Below are positions 54,615-63,846 of a stretch of DNA of 64,000 nucleotides, one piece after another. The position numbers and the translations under genes are program-made. Positions within the stretch are counted from its first letter, which is position 1, and the number at the start of each line of letters is the position of its first letter. Origin of the DNA: Thalassovita mediterranea. Lineage in GTDB: Bacteria > Pseudomonadota > Alphaproteobacteria > Rhodobacterales > Rhodobacteraceae. The notes under the pieces were generated by a model, which saw nothing but the letters and a program-made list of their open reading frames with translations, was not told the origin of the DNA and ran no database searches. The DNA is taken from NCBI RefSeq assembly GCF_001458435.1, contig NZ_CYSF01000015.1, forward strand, positions 1 to 64,000. The letters run 5' to 3'.

Positions 54615-56492
54615 GTGTTTCACGTGAAACAATTCGACTTCGATGTTGTGGTGATCGGTGCCGGTCACGCTGGTTGTGATGCTGCTGCCGCCGCTGCGCG
54701 GAAGGGTGCAAAAACGGCTTTGGTGACGCTGAAACGCGAAGGCATTGGCGTGATGTCCTGCAATCCGGCCATCGGCGGGCTAGGGAAGGGGCATCTGGTC
54801 CGCGAAGTGGATGCACTAGATGGCGTGATGGGCCGTGTTGCGGATGTGTCTGGCATCCAATTCCGCCTGCTGAACCGTCGCAAAGGCCCCGCTGTGCAGG
54901 GGCCGCGCTGTCAGTCCGACCGCAAACTCTATCGCGAAGCGATGCTGGCCGAGATGGAGGCGCAAGACGGCCTGGACATTATCGAAGGCGAAGCGACTGA
55001 TTTCATTATGAAAGACGGTGCCGTATGCGGCGCAATGCTGGATGATGGGACCGCGCTGAATGCCAAGCAAGTGGTGCTGACCACAGGCACGTTCCTGCGT
55101 GGCATCATCCACATTGGTGACGAACAACGACCGGGTGGTCGTATAGGCGACAAACCGTCGGTCAAACTGGCAGAGCGGATTGATAGCTTCAACCTGCCAC
55201 TGGGGCGCCTGAAGACGGGTACGCCGCCGCGTCTGGATGGGCGCACGATCAAGTGGGATCTGCTCGACAGCCAGCCTGGTGATGATGACCCCGTTGTATT
55301 TTCCTTTATGTCCGAAGGTGTTACCGCGCCTCAGGTGGTGTGTGGTATCACTCACACCAATGAACGCACGCACCAGATTATCCGCGAAAATCTCGACCGT
55401 TCCGCGATGTACGGTGGGCATATTGACGGCGTTGGTCCGCGGTATTGCCCGTCGATCGAGGATAAAATCGTCCGTTTTGCCGATAAAACATCGCACCAAG
55501 TGTTTTTGGAGCCAGAGGGAGCGGACGATCATACGGTTTATCCAAACGGCATTTCGACGTCATTGCCCGAGGATGTTCAGCTGGACTACATTCGATCAAT
55601 CTACGGGTTGGAGGATGCAGTGATCCTGCAACCGGGCTACGCGATTGAATACGACTATGTTGATCCGCGTGCCTTGGACGATGTTTTGTCTGTGAAAACG
55701 GTTCCAGGGCTGTTCCTTGCCGGCCAAATCAACGGAACCACGGGGTATGAAGAGGCGGCTGCGCAGGGCCTCGTCGCTGGCGTAAACGCTGCGGCGCGCG
55801 CGCTGGGGCAGGCGCCGGTGACTTTTAGTCGCTCGGACAGCTATATCGGTGTAATGATCGATGATCTGACCACGCGTGGGGTAACGGAACCTTATCGTAT
55901 GTTCACATCGCGCGCAGAATTCCGATTGTCTTTGCGGGCGGACAATGCTGACCAGCGTTTGACACCTAAGGCGATTGAACACGGTTTTGCATCTGATGCG
56001 CGCCGCGTTGCGTTTGAAGACAAGATGCAGCAGCTGGATTCTGGTCGCAAGCGTCTGGAAGAGGCAAGTTATACGCCACGCCAGCTGTCTGAGCATGGGT
56101 TGAAGGTGAATCAGGATGGCGCGCGCCGCAGTTTGTTCCAGATCCTGGCATTTCCTGATGTAGACTTTGCCAAGCTGATCGAGCTTGATCCGACCTTGGC
56201 AGATATCGACCCCGCAATTCAGGAACAGCTGGAAAAAGACGCGCTATATGCCAATTACATTCAGCGCCAACAACGCGATGTCGAAGCGGTGAAACGGGAC
56301 GAACAACAAGTTATTCCGCAGGACTTTCAATACGATGCGATTGATGGTCTGTCGAATGAGCTGAAGCTGAAGTTGAACCAAGCACGCCCAGCGAACCTAT
56401 CGCAAGCAGCCCGAGTGGATGGGATGACACCTGCTGCTTTGACCTTGCTGTTGGCAAAGCTTCGGCAAGCCAAGCGGGAGAAACGCGCGTGA
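54615..56492 (+). CDS. mnmG: tRNA uridine 5-carboxymethylaminomethyl modification enzyme MnmG (GidA)
   Basis: 625-residue FAD enzyme, partner of MnmE. The start is GTG and its first codons read F-H-V-K-Q, dictated by a parS palindrome that overlaps the start. The FAD loop G-A-G-H-A-G is at residues 15-20. [11 protein letters not shown] and [12 protein letters not shown] follow, and a helical MnmE-binding C-terminus ends the protein. It overlaps rsmG by four bases. Confidence 0.96.
   Translation: MFHVKQFDFDVVVIGAGHAGCDAAAAAARKGAKTALVTLKREGIGVMSCNPAIGGLGKGHLVREVDALDGVMGRVADVSGIQFRLLNRRKGPAVQGPRCQSDRKLYREAMLAEMEAQDGLDIIEGEATDFIMKDGAVCGAMLDDGTALNAKQVVLTTGTFLRGIIHIGDEQRPGGRIGDKPSVKLAERIDSFNLPLGRLKTGTPPRLDGRTIKWDLLDSQPGDDDPVVFSFMSEGVTAPQVVCGITHTNERTHQIIRENLDRSAMYGGHIDGVGPRYCPSIEDKIVRFADKTSHQVFLEPEGADDHTVYPNGISTSLPEDVQLDYIRSIYGLEDAVILQPGYAIEYDYVDPRALDDVLSVKTVPGLFLAGQINGTTGYEEAAAQGLVAGVNAAARALGQAPVTFSRSDSYIGVMIDDLTTRGVTEPYRMFTSRAEFRLSLRADNADQRLTPKAIEHGFASDARRVAFEDKMQQLDSGRKRLEEASYTPRQLSEHGLKVNQDGARRSLFQILAFPDVDFAKLIELDPTLADIDPAIQEQLEKDALYANYIQRQQRDVEAVKRDEQQVIPQDFQYDAIDGLSNELKLKLNQARPANLSQAARVDGMTPAALTLLLAKLRQAKREKRA
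54616..54631. promoter_or_regulatory. parS site 1, at the mnmG start codon
   Basis: The sequence TGTTTCACGTGAAACA is a perfect match to the conserved bacterial parS palindrome, the DNA target of chromosomal ParB. Its first base is the second base of the mnmG GTG start codon, so it is wholly inside coding sequence. Confidence 0.93.
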
Positions 56493-57097
56493 GTGACCTT
56501 GGAATAGATGTTTCACGTGAAACATTGGATCGGCTGCACGCCTATGTCGCGCTGCTGGAAAAGTGGAACCCGCGTATCAATCTGGTGGCGCGGTCCACGC
56601 TTGGGCAGATGTGGGAACGGCATTTTGTCGATTCCGCGCAGGTTTTTGGCTATGCGCCTGAGGATGCCGAGCATTGGGTCGATCTGGGCAGCGGCGGAGG
56701 CTTCCCCGGGCTGGTGGTCGCAACGCTTGCATTGGAATATCGACCAAACCTTCGCGTGACCTTGGTCGAAAGCGATACACGCAAAGCGACCTTTCTGCGA
56801 ACCGTTATCCGTGAACTTGGGCTGAACGCCAAAGTCATCGACAAACGAATTGAAGCGATTGAGCCGCTGAATGCTGATGTGCTTTCGGCGCGTGCGCTTG
56901 CTGATTTGAGTATGTTGTTGGCGTTTTCTGATCAGCACCTAAGCGAAAAGGGTACAGCGCTGTTTCCTAAAGGTGCCACTTGGGAAAAAGAGGTGCTGGA
57001 CGCACAGCAAACATGGCGATTCTCGTACGACCGTTTTACAAGTAAGACAGAGGCTGAGGCCGTTGTTCTGAGAATTAGGGAAGTGTCGCATGTCTGA
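56489..57097 (+). CDS. rsmG: 16S rRNA (guanine-527-N7) methyltransferase RsmG (GidB)
   Basis: 202-residue SAM-dependent methyltransferase acting on G527 of 16S rRNA; loss gives low-level streptomycin resistance in several bacteria. The start GTG overlaps the mnmG stop. The first residues include D-V-S-R-E-T-L, dictated by a parS site. The SAM motif is [10 protein letters not shown] (about 70-79). It overlaps parA by eight bases. Confidence 0.96.
   Translation: MSDLGIDVSRETLDRLHAYVALLEKWNPRINLVARSTLGQMWERHFVDSAQVFGYAPEDAEHWVDLGSGGGFPGLVVATLALEYRPNLRVTLVESDTRKATFLRTVIRELGLNAKVIDKRIEAIEPLNADVLSARALADLSMLLAFSDQHLSEKGTALFPKGATWEKEVLDAQQTWRFSYDRFTSKTEAEAVVLRIREVSHV
56509..56524. promoter_or_regulatory. 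parS site 2, within the start of rsmG
   Basis: A second perfect copy of TGTTTCACGTGAAACA lies at codons 7-12 of rsmG. It is in a different reading frame from the one in mnmG, so the same DNA word encodes different residues there. Confidence 0.93.
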
Positions 57098-57902
57098 TCC
57101 AACCCGTCCTATGGGGCCCAAGATCATCTCTGTCGCCAACCAGAAGGGTGGGGTGGGGAAAACCACGACCACGATTAACCTCGGGGCGGCGTTGGCGGCG
57201 CAGGGACTGAACGTTCTGGTGGTTGATCTGGATCCTCAGGGGAACGCATCTACCGGGTTGGGCGTCGAAAACGATGCGCGTGAATTCACCACCTATGAAC
57301 TGTTGCTGGATGAGGTCGACCTGGAACAGGTGATTCAGCCGACCGGCACCGCAGGTCTCAGCATTATTCCTGCGACGGTTGACCTGAGCTCAGCGGATAT
57401 TGAGCTGATTTCCAATGAAAAGCGGGTGTTCTTGCTGCATGATGCGTTGCGTCAGCATGCGATGGATCGGTTGAACTATGATTATGTGCTGATCGATTGC
57501 CCGCCGTCTTTGAACCTGTTGACGGTGAACGCGATGGTGGCGTCACATTCGGTTTTGGTTCCACTGCAGTCAGAGTTTTTTGCACTCGAAGGACTGTCGC
57601 AGCTGATGCTGACAATCCGCGAGGTGCGTAGTACCGCAAATCCCGATCTGCGGATCGAGGGGATCGTGCTGACGATGTATGATGCGCGGAACAACTTGTC
57701 ACAACAGGTTGAGGCGGATGCGCGCGATAACCTGGGTGAATTGGTGTTTGAAACCGTGATCCCGCGCAATGTGCGGGTGTCCGAGGCGCCATCCTACGCG
57801 GTGCCGGTGTTGGAATATGATCCGAATTCCAAAGGTGCGCAGGCCTATTTGCAGCTGGCGCGTGAGTTGGTTGGGAAATCTGTCCGCGTCGCGGCGCAAT
57901 AA
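57090..57902 (+). CDS. parA: Chromosome partitioning ATPase ParA
   Basis: 270-residue deviant-Walker ATPase that forms the gradient moving ParB-parS complexes, and so the origin, to the cell poles. Deviant Walker A K-G-G-V-G-K-T-T is at residues 19-26, with D-L-D-P-Q-G-N (A') and L-I-D-C-P-P-S (B) following. It lacks the N-terminal helix-turn-helix of plasmid type Ia ParA, as expected for a chromosomal type. It precedes parB by 17 bases. Confidence 0.96.
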   Translation: MSDPTRPMGPKIISVANQKGGVGKTTTTINLGAALAAQGLNVLVVDLDPQGNASTGLGVENDAREFTTYELLLDEVDLEQVIQPTGTAGLSIIPATVDLSSADIELISNEKRVFLLHDALRQHAMDRLNYDYVLIDCPPSLNLLTVNAMVASHSVLVPLQSEFFALEGLSQLMLTIREVRSTANPDLRIEGIVLTMYDARNNLSQQVEADARDNLGELVFETVIPRNVRVSEAPSYAVPVLEYDPNSKGAQAYLQLARELVGKSVRVAAQ

Positions 57903-57919
57903 GATAGCAGGAGAGAACG

Positions 57920-58840
57920 ATGGTTGATCGTCCGAAAACCCGTGGCTTGGGGCGCGGTCTGTCCGCATTAATGGCGGATGTGACACCGCCCACAGCAGCT
58001 GCCGATACAGGGCAGGGGGCGTCCGCGCGCCGGCCGGACATGATGGTCCCCATTGAGAAGGTGCATCCGAACCCTGATCAGCCGCGCCGCACCTTTACCG
58101 AGGAGCAGCTGCAAGAACTGGCCGCGTCGATCAAGGAAAAGGGTATCATCCAGCCGTTGGTCGTTCGCGAACGCCCTGGTGACAAAGGCGCTTATGAGAT
58201 CGTTGCGGGTGAACGCCGCTGGCGCGCTGCGCAGATCGCGATGCAGCACACCATTCCAGTGATTGTGCGCGACTTCGACGATACTGAGGTGTTGGAAGTC
58301 GCGATTATCGAAAACATCCAGCGCGCGGACCTGAACCCGGTGGAAGAGGCCGCTGGCTACAAGGCGCTGATGGACAAGTTCGGCCACACGCAGGAGAAAC
58401 TCTCCGAAGTGCTGGGCAAGAGCCGGTCCTACATTGCCAACCTTGTGCGTCTTCTGCAGCTGCCTGATGAAGTGCAGGAGTTTCTGCGCGACGGCAAGCT
58501 GAGCGCTGGTCACGCAAGGGCATTGATCACATCTGACGATGCGGTATCGCTGGCGAAGAAAGTGATAAGCTCTGGCCTGTCCGTGCGCGAGACGGAGCGT
58601 TTGGCGAAGAAGACCGTTTCCGAGCTGTCCGAAATGGATCAGCCTCGTCCCAAGGCGCCGCGCAAGTCGGTGGAAAAAGATGCGGATACCCGTGCGTTGG
58701 AGGCGGATCTGTCCGCCGCGCTGCGCATGAAGGTTTCGATCGACCATGATGCCGGTGGTGAAAGCGGTAAACTGATCATCTCTTACGAGGACTTCGATGG
58801 TCTGGATGAGCTGTGCCGGAAGTTGTCGGTCGTCAGCTAA
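57920..58840 (+). CDS. parB: Chromosome partitioning protein ParB
   Basis: 306-residue CTP-dependent DNA clamp that loads on parS and spreads. The N-terminal domain contains the CTP-binding G-E-R-R-W-R-A-A-Q (C-motif) and E-N-I-Q-R-A-D-L-N-P-V-E-E-A. The central helix-turn-helix (T-Q-E-K-L-S-E-V-L-G-K-S-R-S-Y-I) recognises parS, and the last 60 residues are the dimerisation domain. Three parS sites within 5 kb include one directly after its stop. Confidence 0.96.
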   Translation: MVDRPKTRGLGRGLSALMADVTPPTAAADTGQGASARRPDMMVPIEKVHPNPDQPRRTFTEEQLQELAASIKEKGIIQPLVVRERPGDKGAYEIVAGERRWRAAQIAMQHTIPVIVRDFDDTEVLEVAIIENIQRADLNPVEEAAGYKALMDKFGHTQEKLSEVLGKSRSYIANLVRLLQLPDEVQEFLRDGKLSAGHARALITSDDAVSLAKKVISSGLSVRETERLAKKTVSELSEMDQPRPKAPRKSVEKDADTRALEADLSAALRMKVSIDHDAGGESGKLIISYEDFDGLDELCRKLSVVS

Positions 58841-58842
58841 CT

Positions 58843-58858
58843 TGTTTCACGTGAAACA
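58843..58858. promoter_or_regulatory. parS site 3, just after parB
   Basis: A third perfect TGTTTCACGTGAAACA begins three bases after the parB stop and is intergenic. With sites 1 and 2 it makes a cluster covering 4.2 kb. Confidence 0.93.
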
Positions 58859-58872
58859 TTGAACACGGACTG

Positions 58873-58896
58873 CGCCCGAAATTAGCTGTTCGGGCG
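58873..58896. terminator. Hairpin between parB and the convergent DUF454 gene
   Basis: Perfect eight-base arms CGCCCGAA / TTCGGGCG enclose an eight-base loop that contains the DUF454 stop. A T run is absent. The position between convergent genes suggests a terminator. Confidence 0.45.
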
Positions 58897-59235
58897 GGTC
58901 CAGATGAACAAGAGGACGCAGGACAGCGTCACCGCTTGGATCACGATCACCTTCACAGGTACCCCCACCAACAGTGATACGACAAACACCGCGATGATCG
59001 AGAGTGTTGCGTAGCGTTTGCCGCGCGGGTTGATGGCGCCGCGTTCTTGCCATTCGCGGATGGAGGGGCCGAAGGTGGGGTGGGTGATCAGCCAGTTGTG
59101 CAACCGTTCGCTGGATCGGGCGAAAAAGAACGCCGCCAGCAACATGAACGGCACTGTGGGCAATAGGGGCAGGACCACACCCAGTAGTCCCAGCCCAACG
59201 CTGATCAATCCTAAAGCTGCCCAGAGGTAGCGCAT
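58882..59235 (-). CDS. DUF454 (YbaN-like) inner-membrane protein
   Basis: 117 residues with three or so membrane helices: residues 3-40 (L-G-L-I-S-V-G-L-G-L-L-G-V-V-L-P-L-L-P-T-V-P-F) and two near the C-terminus. The A-F-F-F-A-R-S-S-E-R-L-H-N-W-L segment, a hallmark of DUF454/YbaN, follows the first hairpin. No function is known. The ATG is one base from the hemW stop, so the genes are coupled. Confidence 0.88.
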   Translation of the reverse strand: MRYLWAALGLISVGLGLLGVVLPLLPTVPFMLLAAFFFARSSERLHNWLITHPTFGPSIREWQERGAINPRGKRYATLSIIAVFVVSLLVGVPVKVIVIQAVTLSCVLLFIWTRPNS

Positions 59236-59236
59236 A

Positions 59237-60448
59237 TCAATCCACCAATAACTCTTTGATAACCGCATTAAGGACCATGCGCCCGTCCTCTGTCACTTGG
59301 ACAGAGTGTCCCGTATCAATGATCATTCCGATATCGGAGAGGTAGCTCAAACGCTCCGCATTCAAGGGCTGACCGGCCAGCATTTCATAGCGCTGTTTGT
59401 CTAGCCCTTCACGGATACGCAGCCCCATCATCAGGTATTCACCTGCTTGATCTTGTGGGTCAATGGCATGGCGTACCTCGGCGCGCTCACCTGCTTCGAT
59501 GCTGTGCAGCCATTTGCCGGGGGCGTGTTCGGTATCGCTGCCATAGCGTTGGCCGTCAATGGTTATCCGGCCATGGGCGCCAGGACCGATGCCAATGAAA
59601 TCGCCGTAGCGCCAGTAGATCAGGTTGTGGCGGCTTTCAGCGCCGGGCAGGGCGTGGTTGGAGACTTCATAGGCCTCCATCCCCGCCTCGGCACAGATCT
59701 CTTGGGTGGCGGCGTACATGTCGGCGGCGCTGTCATCTTCGGGCAGGCCACGCAGCAACCCGCGATCATAGCGGTCGCCGAAGGCGGTGCCTTGTTCGAT
59801 GGTCAGTTGGTAGAGTGACAGATGGTCAATCGCCATGCCCAACGCCTGACGCAGTTCTGCCTGCCAGTCGGACAGCGTTTGGTCCTGACGGGCATAGATC
59901 AGGTCAAAGCTGACGCGGTCGAACTGGTTGCGGGCGATGTCAAATGCGGCCTGCGCCTCTGCCACGCTGTGCATGCGGCCCAGACGTTTCAGGTCGCGGT
60001 CGTTCAGGGATTGGATCCCCATAGACACACGGGACACCCCAGCCTGCGCGTAATCGCGGAAACGGCCTGCCTCGACCGAGGTAGGGTTGGCCTCTAGCGT
60101 GACCTCCAGATCGTTGGCCTGCGGCCAGATCTGATGCACCCGATCAAGGATGCCGTGGACCACATAGGGTTCCATCAGTGACGGCGTGCCACCGCCGAAG
60201 AAGATAGATTTCAGCACGCGATCCGGCATTTCAGCCGCGTAGCGATCCAGCTCTTTCAGGTAGGCGTCCAGCCAGCGGCGTTGGTCGATTTGGCGGGAGA
60301 CGTGCGAGTTGAAATCGCAGTAGGGGCATTTGGCCGCGCAGAACGGCCAATGCAGGTAGAGGCCGAAGCCCCCTTGCTGCCAGTCGGTGGCCAGCGCCGC
60401 GCTGCGGTCGCTGGCCTGTGTGGTGGCAGGGGCAGGTGATTTAGCCAA
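59237..60448 (-). CDS. hemW: Radical SAM haem chaperone HemW
   Basis: About 403 residues. HemW is a radical SAM protein that binds haem and delivers it to respiratory enzymes, and was formerly mislabelled an oxygen-independent coproporphyrinogen oxidase. The cluster motif is C37-A-A-K-C41-P-Y-C44, with G-L-Y-L-H-W-P-F before it and G-G-G-T-P-S later. The extra fourth cysteine of true HemN is absent. The start is uncertain: no ATG is near, and I place it at a TTG overlapping the rdgB stop, while the frame remains open to 60571. Confidence 0.88.
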   Translation of the reverse strand: MAKSPAPATTQASDRSAALATDWQQGGFGLYLHWPFCAAKCPYCDFNSHVSRQIDQRRWLDAYLKELDRYAAEMPDRVLKSIFFGGGTPSLMEPYVVHGILDRVHQIWPQANDLEVTLEANPTSVEAGRFRDYAQAGVSRVSMGIQSLNDRDLKRLGRMHSVAEAQAAFDIARNQFDRVSFDLIYARQDQTLSDWQAELRQALGMAIDHLSLYQLTIEQGTAFGDRYDRGLLRGLPEDDSAADMYAATQEICAEAGMEAYEVSNHALPGAESRHNLIYWRYGDFIGIGPGAHGRITIDGQRYGSDTEHAPGKWLHSIEAGERAEVRHAIDPQDQAGEYLMMGLRIREGLDKQRYEMLAGQPLNAERLSYLSDIGMIIDTGHSVQVTEDGRMVLNAVIKELLVD

Positions 60449-61049
60449 AGCAACCGGCAAGGAAGGCCTGAACAGCGCGGCCGCGGTGGCTGATGCTGTT
60501 CTTTTCTTCCTTCTCCATCTCGGCGCAGGTGATGTCATAGCCGTCGGGCATGAACATCGGATCATAGCCAAAACCGTGTTCGCCCCGGATCGGCCAAACC
60601 AGCGTGCCGGGCATCACGCCTTCGAACACCTCGTCATGCCCATCGGGCCAGGCCAGAACCAGTGTGCAGCGGAACTGCGCGGTGCGCGGGGCATCGGGGC
60701 CCTTGGCGGTGATTTCGTCATTGGCGCGGGTCATCGCCATCATGAAATCGCGGCCCTGACCGGTTTCGGCCCAATCGGCGGTGTATACGCCGGGGGCACC
60801 CTCCAGTGCATCAATGGTGATGCCGCTGTCATCGCTGAGGGCTGGCAGACCGGTGGCCTTGGCGGCGGCGTGGGCCTTGATGCGGGCGTTGCCGACGAAG
60901 GTGTCTTCGGTCTCTTCCGGTTCCGGCAGGTCCATGGCGGCGGCACCCACCACGGTCACACCGTGGGGGGCCAGCATTTCGGTCATCTCTTGCAGTTTGC
61001 CCGCATTGTGCGTGGCGACCAGCAGTTTATCACCGTCAAACTTGCGCAT
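60441..61049 (-). CDS. rdgB: XTP/dITP diphosphatase RdgB
   Basis: 202-residue pyrophosphatase that removes deaminated purine nucleotides before they enter DNA or RNA. V-A-T-H-N-A-G-K (about residues 10-17), the S-D-D-S-G-I segment near 70, and E-x-G-F-G-Y-D-P-M-F-x-P are family signatures. The ATG gives the expected length; a frame extension to 61100 overlaps rph. It lies five bases after rph. Confidence 0.95.
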   Translation of the reverse strand: MRKFDGDKLLVATHNAGKLQEMTEMLAPHGVTVVGAAAMDLPEPEETEDTFVGNARIKAHAAAKATGLPALSDDSGITIDALEGAPGVYTADWAETGQGRDFMMAMTRANDEITAKGPDAPRTAQFRCTLVLAWPDGHDEVFEGVMPGTLVWPIRGEHGFGYDPMFMPDGYDITCAEMEKEEKNSISHRGRAVQAFLAGCFG

Positions 61050-61053
61050 CAGA

Positions 61054-61770
61054 TCACTCTCCAACCGCGGCCAGCTGGGCGGCGGCCAGTTCGGCAACAC
61101 CCTGTTCGGCCAGATCCAGCAGCTGGTTCATTTGATCACGGCTGTAGGTCGCGCCCTCTGCCGACATTTGGGTTTCGATCATCTGACCGTTGGCCAGCAT
61201 GATGAAGTTGCCGTCAACGCCTGCTTCGCTGTCCTCGGGGTAGTCCAGATCCAGAACCGGCTGACCGGCGTAGATGCCGCAGGATACCGCCGCCACCGGC
61301 GAGATCAGCGGGTTCGATGTGACCTGACCGGTTTTCATCAGCTTCTGCACGGCCAGTTTCAGCGCGACCCAGCCGCCGGTGATCGACGCACAACGGGTGC
61401 CGCCATCGGCCTGAATAACGTCACAGTCGACGGTGATCTGACGTTCGCCCAGTGCGGAACGATCGACGCCAGCACGCAGGGAACGGCCGATCAGACGCTG
61501 GATTTCCACGGTGCGGCCACCCTGTTTGCCCATCGCCGCCTCACGGCGCATGCGGGATGTGGTTGAACGCGGCAGCATACCGTATTCGGCGGTGACCCAG
61601 CCCAGGCCCGATCCTTTGATAAACGGCGGCACGCGGTCCTCAATCGTGGCGGTGCACAGCACGTGGGTGTCGCCCATGCGGATCATGCAGGACCCTTCGG
61701 CGTGTTTGGTCACGTTGGTTTCAATCGAAACAGGGCGCATTTGGTTCAGCTGACGGCCGGATGGGCGCAT
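61054..61770 (-). CDS. rph: Ribonuclease PH
   Basis: 238-residue phosphorolytic 3'-5' exoribonuclease that trims tRNA 3' ends. R-P-S-G-R-x-x-N-Q-M-R-P-V begins the protein, [14 protein letters not shown] is near 55-68, and [12 protein letters not shown] is near 115. It diverges from hrcA, and is first of the leftward rph-rdgB-hemW-DUF454 operon. Its substrate tRNA genes with encoded CCA are consistent with what is seen here. Confidence 0.96.
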   Translation of the reverse strand: MRPSGRQLNQMRPVSIETNVTKHAEGSCMIRMGDTHVLCTATIEDRVPPFIKGSGLGWVTAEYGMLPRSTTSRMRREAAMGKQGGRTVEIQRLIGRSLRAGVDRSALGERQITVDCDVIQADGGTRCASITGGWVALKLAVQKLMKTGQVTSNPLISPVAAVSCGIYAGQPVLDLDYPEDSEAGVDGNFIMLANGQMIETQMSAEGATYSRDQMNQLLDLAEQGVAELAAAQLAAVGE

Positions 61771-61875
61771 GGTGTTGGTCCTTGTCTAGGAAATGTCGAT
61801 AGAATTGACTGCGGGGATACAGGGGCAAGGGGGCGTCTTGCAAGCCTGTCCTTCCAACCTGCCCGGCAAGCGTGA

Positions 61876-61903
61876 TTGACCTTTCTGCACCATGCGATTT
61901 AAT
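61876..61903 (+). promoter_or_regulatory. Possible promoter of hrcA-grpE
   Basis: TTGACC (61876-61881) and TTTAAT (61898-61903) lie 16 bases apart, 18 bases before the hrcA ATG. They resemble a housekeeping -35/-10 pair. The CIRCE operator to which HrcA binds (TTAGCACTC and its inverse) is not seen here. Confidence 0.35.
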
Positions 61904-61920
61904 GAGCAACAGAGGTAGAG

Positions 61921-62985
61921 ATGACAGATCGCAGCAAAACCCTGGACCAGATGAATGACCGTTCCCGCGAGGTGTTTCGCCGGGTGGTGGAGGGGTATTT
62001 GCACAATGGCGAACCCGTCGGGTCCCGCACCCTGACCCGCGAGATGAGCGAGAAAGTCAGCGCCGCGACCATCCGCAATGTGATGAACGATCTGGAATAC
62101 CTGGGCCTGCTGGACAGCCCGCATGTCAGCGCCGGTCGTGTGCCGACGCAGCAGGGGCTGCGGATGTTCGTTGATGGCCTGCTAGAGGTGCGTGATCTGG
62201 ACCACACCGACCGCCACGCGCTGGATCAGACCGTCAGCAGCAATGCGGGCGATGTGCAGGACGTGCTGGATCGGGTATCCACCGCGCTGTCGGGCGTCAC
62301 ACAGGGGGCATCGCTGGTGCTGACGCCAAAACATGAGGCCGCGATTAAACATGTGGAGTTTGTCAGCCTAGGCCCTGACCGGGCGCTGGTGGTGCTGGTC
62401 TTTGCTGATGGGCATGTCGAAAACCGCGTTTTCACCCCGCCAGCGGGGCAGACGCCGTCCGCCATGCGGGAGGCGGCGAATTTTGTAAACGCCTTTGTCG
62501 AGGGTAAGACGCTGAGCGAATTGCGCTCCTCTATGAAGCAGCAGATTGAGGCACGCCGCCAAGAGATCGACGTGCTGGCTCATGCGCTGATCGACAGCGG
62601 CATGGCGGTTTGGGCCGAGGATGGCGACCAACACGAACGTCTGATCGTGCGGGGGCGGTCGAATCTGTTGCAAACCGAAGGCGCCGAAGAGGACCTGGAC
62701 CGCATCCGCGAGCTGTTTGATGACCTGGAACGCAAGCGTGATATCGCCGATTTCCTCGATCTGACCGAGGCAGGCGATGGCGTGCGCATTTTTATTGGGT
62801 CTGAGAACAAACTTTTCTCACTTTCGGGTTCCTCTTTGGTGGTCTCTCCATATATGAACGCTGACCGTAAGATTGTTGGTGCGGTGGGGGTGATCGGTCC
62901 CACACGACTGAACTATGGCCGGATTGTTCCGATTGTGGACTACACGGCGCAGTTGGTGGGGCGGATGATTTCGGACCGCAGCTAA
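61921..62985 (+). CDS. hrcA: Heat-inducible transcription repressor HrcA
   Basis: 354-residue repressor of groESL-type heat shock genes via CIRCE elements, its folding kept in check by GroEL. An N-terminal winged helix (L-N-D-R-S-R-E-V-F-R-R-V-V-E-x-Y, then G-S-R-T-L-T-R and S-A-A-T-I-R-N-V-M) is followed by the GAF-like dimer domain and C-terminal V-V-G-A-V-G-V-I-G-P. It lies 18 bases before grpE. Confidence 0.96.
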   Translation: MTDRSKTLDQMNDRSREVFRRVVEGYLHNGEPVGSRTLTREMSEKVSAATIRNVMNDLEYLGLLDSPHVSAGRVPTQQGLRMFVDGLLEVRDLDHTDRHALDQTVSSNAGDVQDVLDRVSTALSGVTQGASLVLTPKHEAAIKHVEFVSLGPDRALVVLVFADGHVENRVFTPPAGQTPSAMREAANFVNAFVEGKTLSELRSSMKQQIEARRQEIDVLAHALIDSGMAVWAEDGDQHERLIVRGRSNLLQTEGAEEDLDRIRELFDDLERKRDIADFLDLTEAGDGVRIFIGSENKLFSLSGSSLVVSPYMNADRKIVGAVGVIGPTRLNYGRIVPIVDYTAQLVGRMISDRS

Positions 62986-63003
62986 AGTTGGAAAAGGTGG
63001 CAC

Positions 63004-63573
63004 ATGCCTAGAGAAGACGAATTCCTCGACGATATCGAGACCAGCGAAGCCGAACTGGAAGCGGAAGAGCTGGCCGAAGACGCGGCGCTGGAGCTGGAAG
63101 AAGAAGCGGATGAGCTGGAGGCGCTGCGCGCCGAGCGCGACGATTTCCGTGACAAGTTCATGCGGGCCTTGGCCGACGCTGAAAACTCGCGCAAGCGCGC
63201 GGACAAGCAGCGCCGTGAGGCAGAGCAATACGGCGGCTCGAAACTGGCGCGGGATATGCTGCCGGTCTACGACAACCTACAACGTGCCATGGACGCGGTC
63301 AGCGACGAACAGCGCGAAGCCATGGGCGCGATGCTGGAAGGTCTGGAGCTGACCCTGCGCGAGCTGAAAAACACCTTCAAGAAACACGGCATCGAAGTGA
63401 TCGCGCCTGAGGTGGGGGACAAGTTCGATCCCAATGAACACGAAGCGATGTTCGAAGCACCTGTGCCCGGCACCAAAGCGGGCGAGATCATTCAGGTGTC
63501 TGCCGTGGGCTTCATGCTGCACGACCGCCTGCTGCGTCCGGCGCAGGTTGGCGTCAGCTCGATGGCGGGTTGA
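63004..63573 (+). CDS. grpE: Nucleotide exchange factor GrpE
   Basis: 189-residue co-chaperone that releases ADP from DnaK. The acidic, glutamate-rich N-terminus (about 1-45) leads into a long coiled coil, then the beta-rich head with F-D-P-N-x-H-E-A-M-F-E and G-E-I-I-Q-V-S-A-V-G-F-M-L-H-D-R-L-L-R-P-A-Q-V-G-V-S. A terminator follows. DnaK/DnaJ are not in the window. Confidence 0.96.
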   Translation: MPREDEFLDDIETSEAELEAEELAEDAALELEEEADELEALRAERDDFRDKFMRALADAENSRKRADKQRREAEQYGGSKLARDMLPVYDNLQRAMDAVSDEQREAMGAMLEGLELTLRELKNTFKKHGIEVIAPEVGDKFDPNEHEAMFEAPVPGTKAGEIIQVSAVGFMLHDRLLRPAQVGVSSMAG

Positions 63574-63636
63574 TTTCATTTTCTGACGGGCGCCGATTTT
63601 GGCGAGTGTCGGAAGGTGAGTATTTTTGGATCATTG

Positions 63637-63673
63637 AAAGGGGCGGCACCGAATATGTGGGCCGCCCTTTTTT
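63637..63673 (+). terminator. Intrinsic terminator after grpE
   Basis: AAAGGGGCGGC pairs with GCCGCCCTTT (one bulged G) around a 13-base loop, and a run of six Ts follows. It lies 63 bases beyond the grpE stop. Confidence 0.85.
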
Positions 63674-63710
63674 GTGGCGATTTTTCAGGGCTGAGATTTG
63701 GACCTGAGGG

Positions 63711-63817
63711 TATAATCACACGGGGGCCGCGGCTGAGCGCGACGAGAGAGCCTGTGTGAAATCGCCAAAACAGTCTCTAAACCACTTAAAATAAGGGTTT
63801 TTGGCGCTGTTTTGGCG
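63711..63817. other. Structured intergenic segment between grpE and mutS, possible small RNA
   Basis: A perfect TATAAT (63711-63716) is followed by a TCACAC / GTGTGA stem (63716-63721 and 63754-63759). A perfect 11-base pair of arms, CGCCAAAACAG and CTGTTTTGGCG (63763-63773 and 63807-63817), encloses a smaller AAACC / GGTTT stem. No good -35 lies 16-18 bases before the TATAAT. The pattern may be a small RNA, or the leftward mutS terminator. Confidence 0.3.
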
Positions 63818-63846
63818 GGGAAATCCTAGGGCCGTTTTGGGGCGAT

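Noticed and set aside
61771-61920. CIRCE operator upstream of hrcA
   Set aside because: Neither TTAGCACTC nor its inverse GAGTGCTAA is found in this gap.
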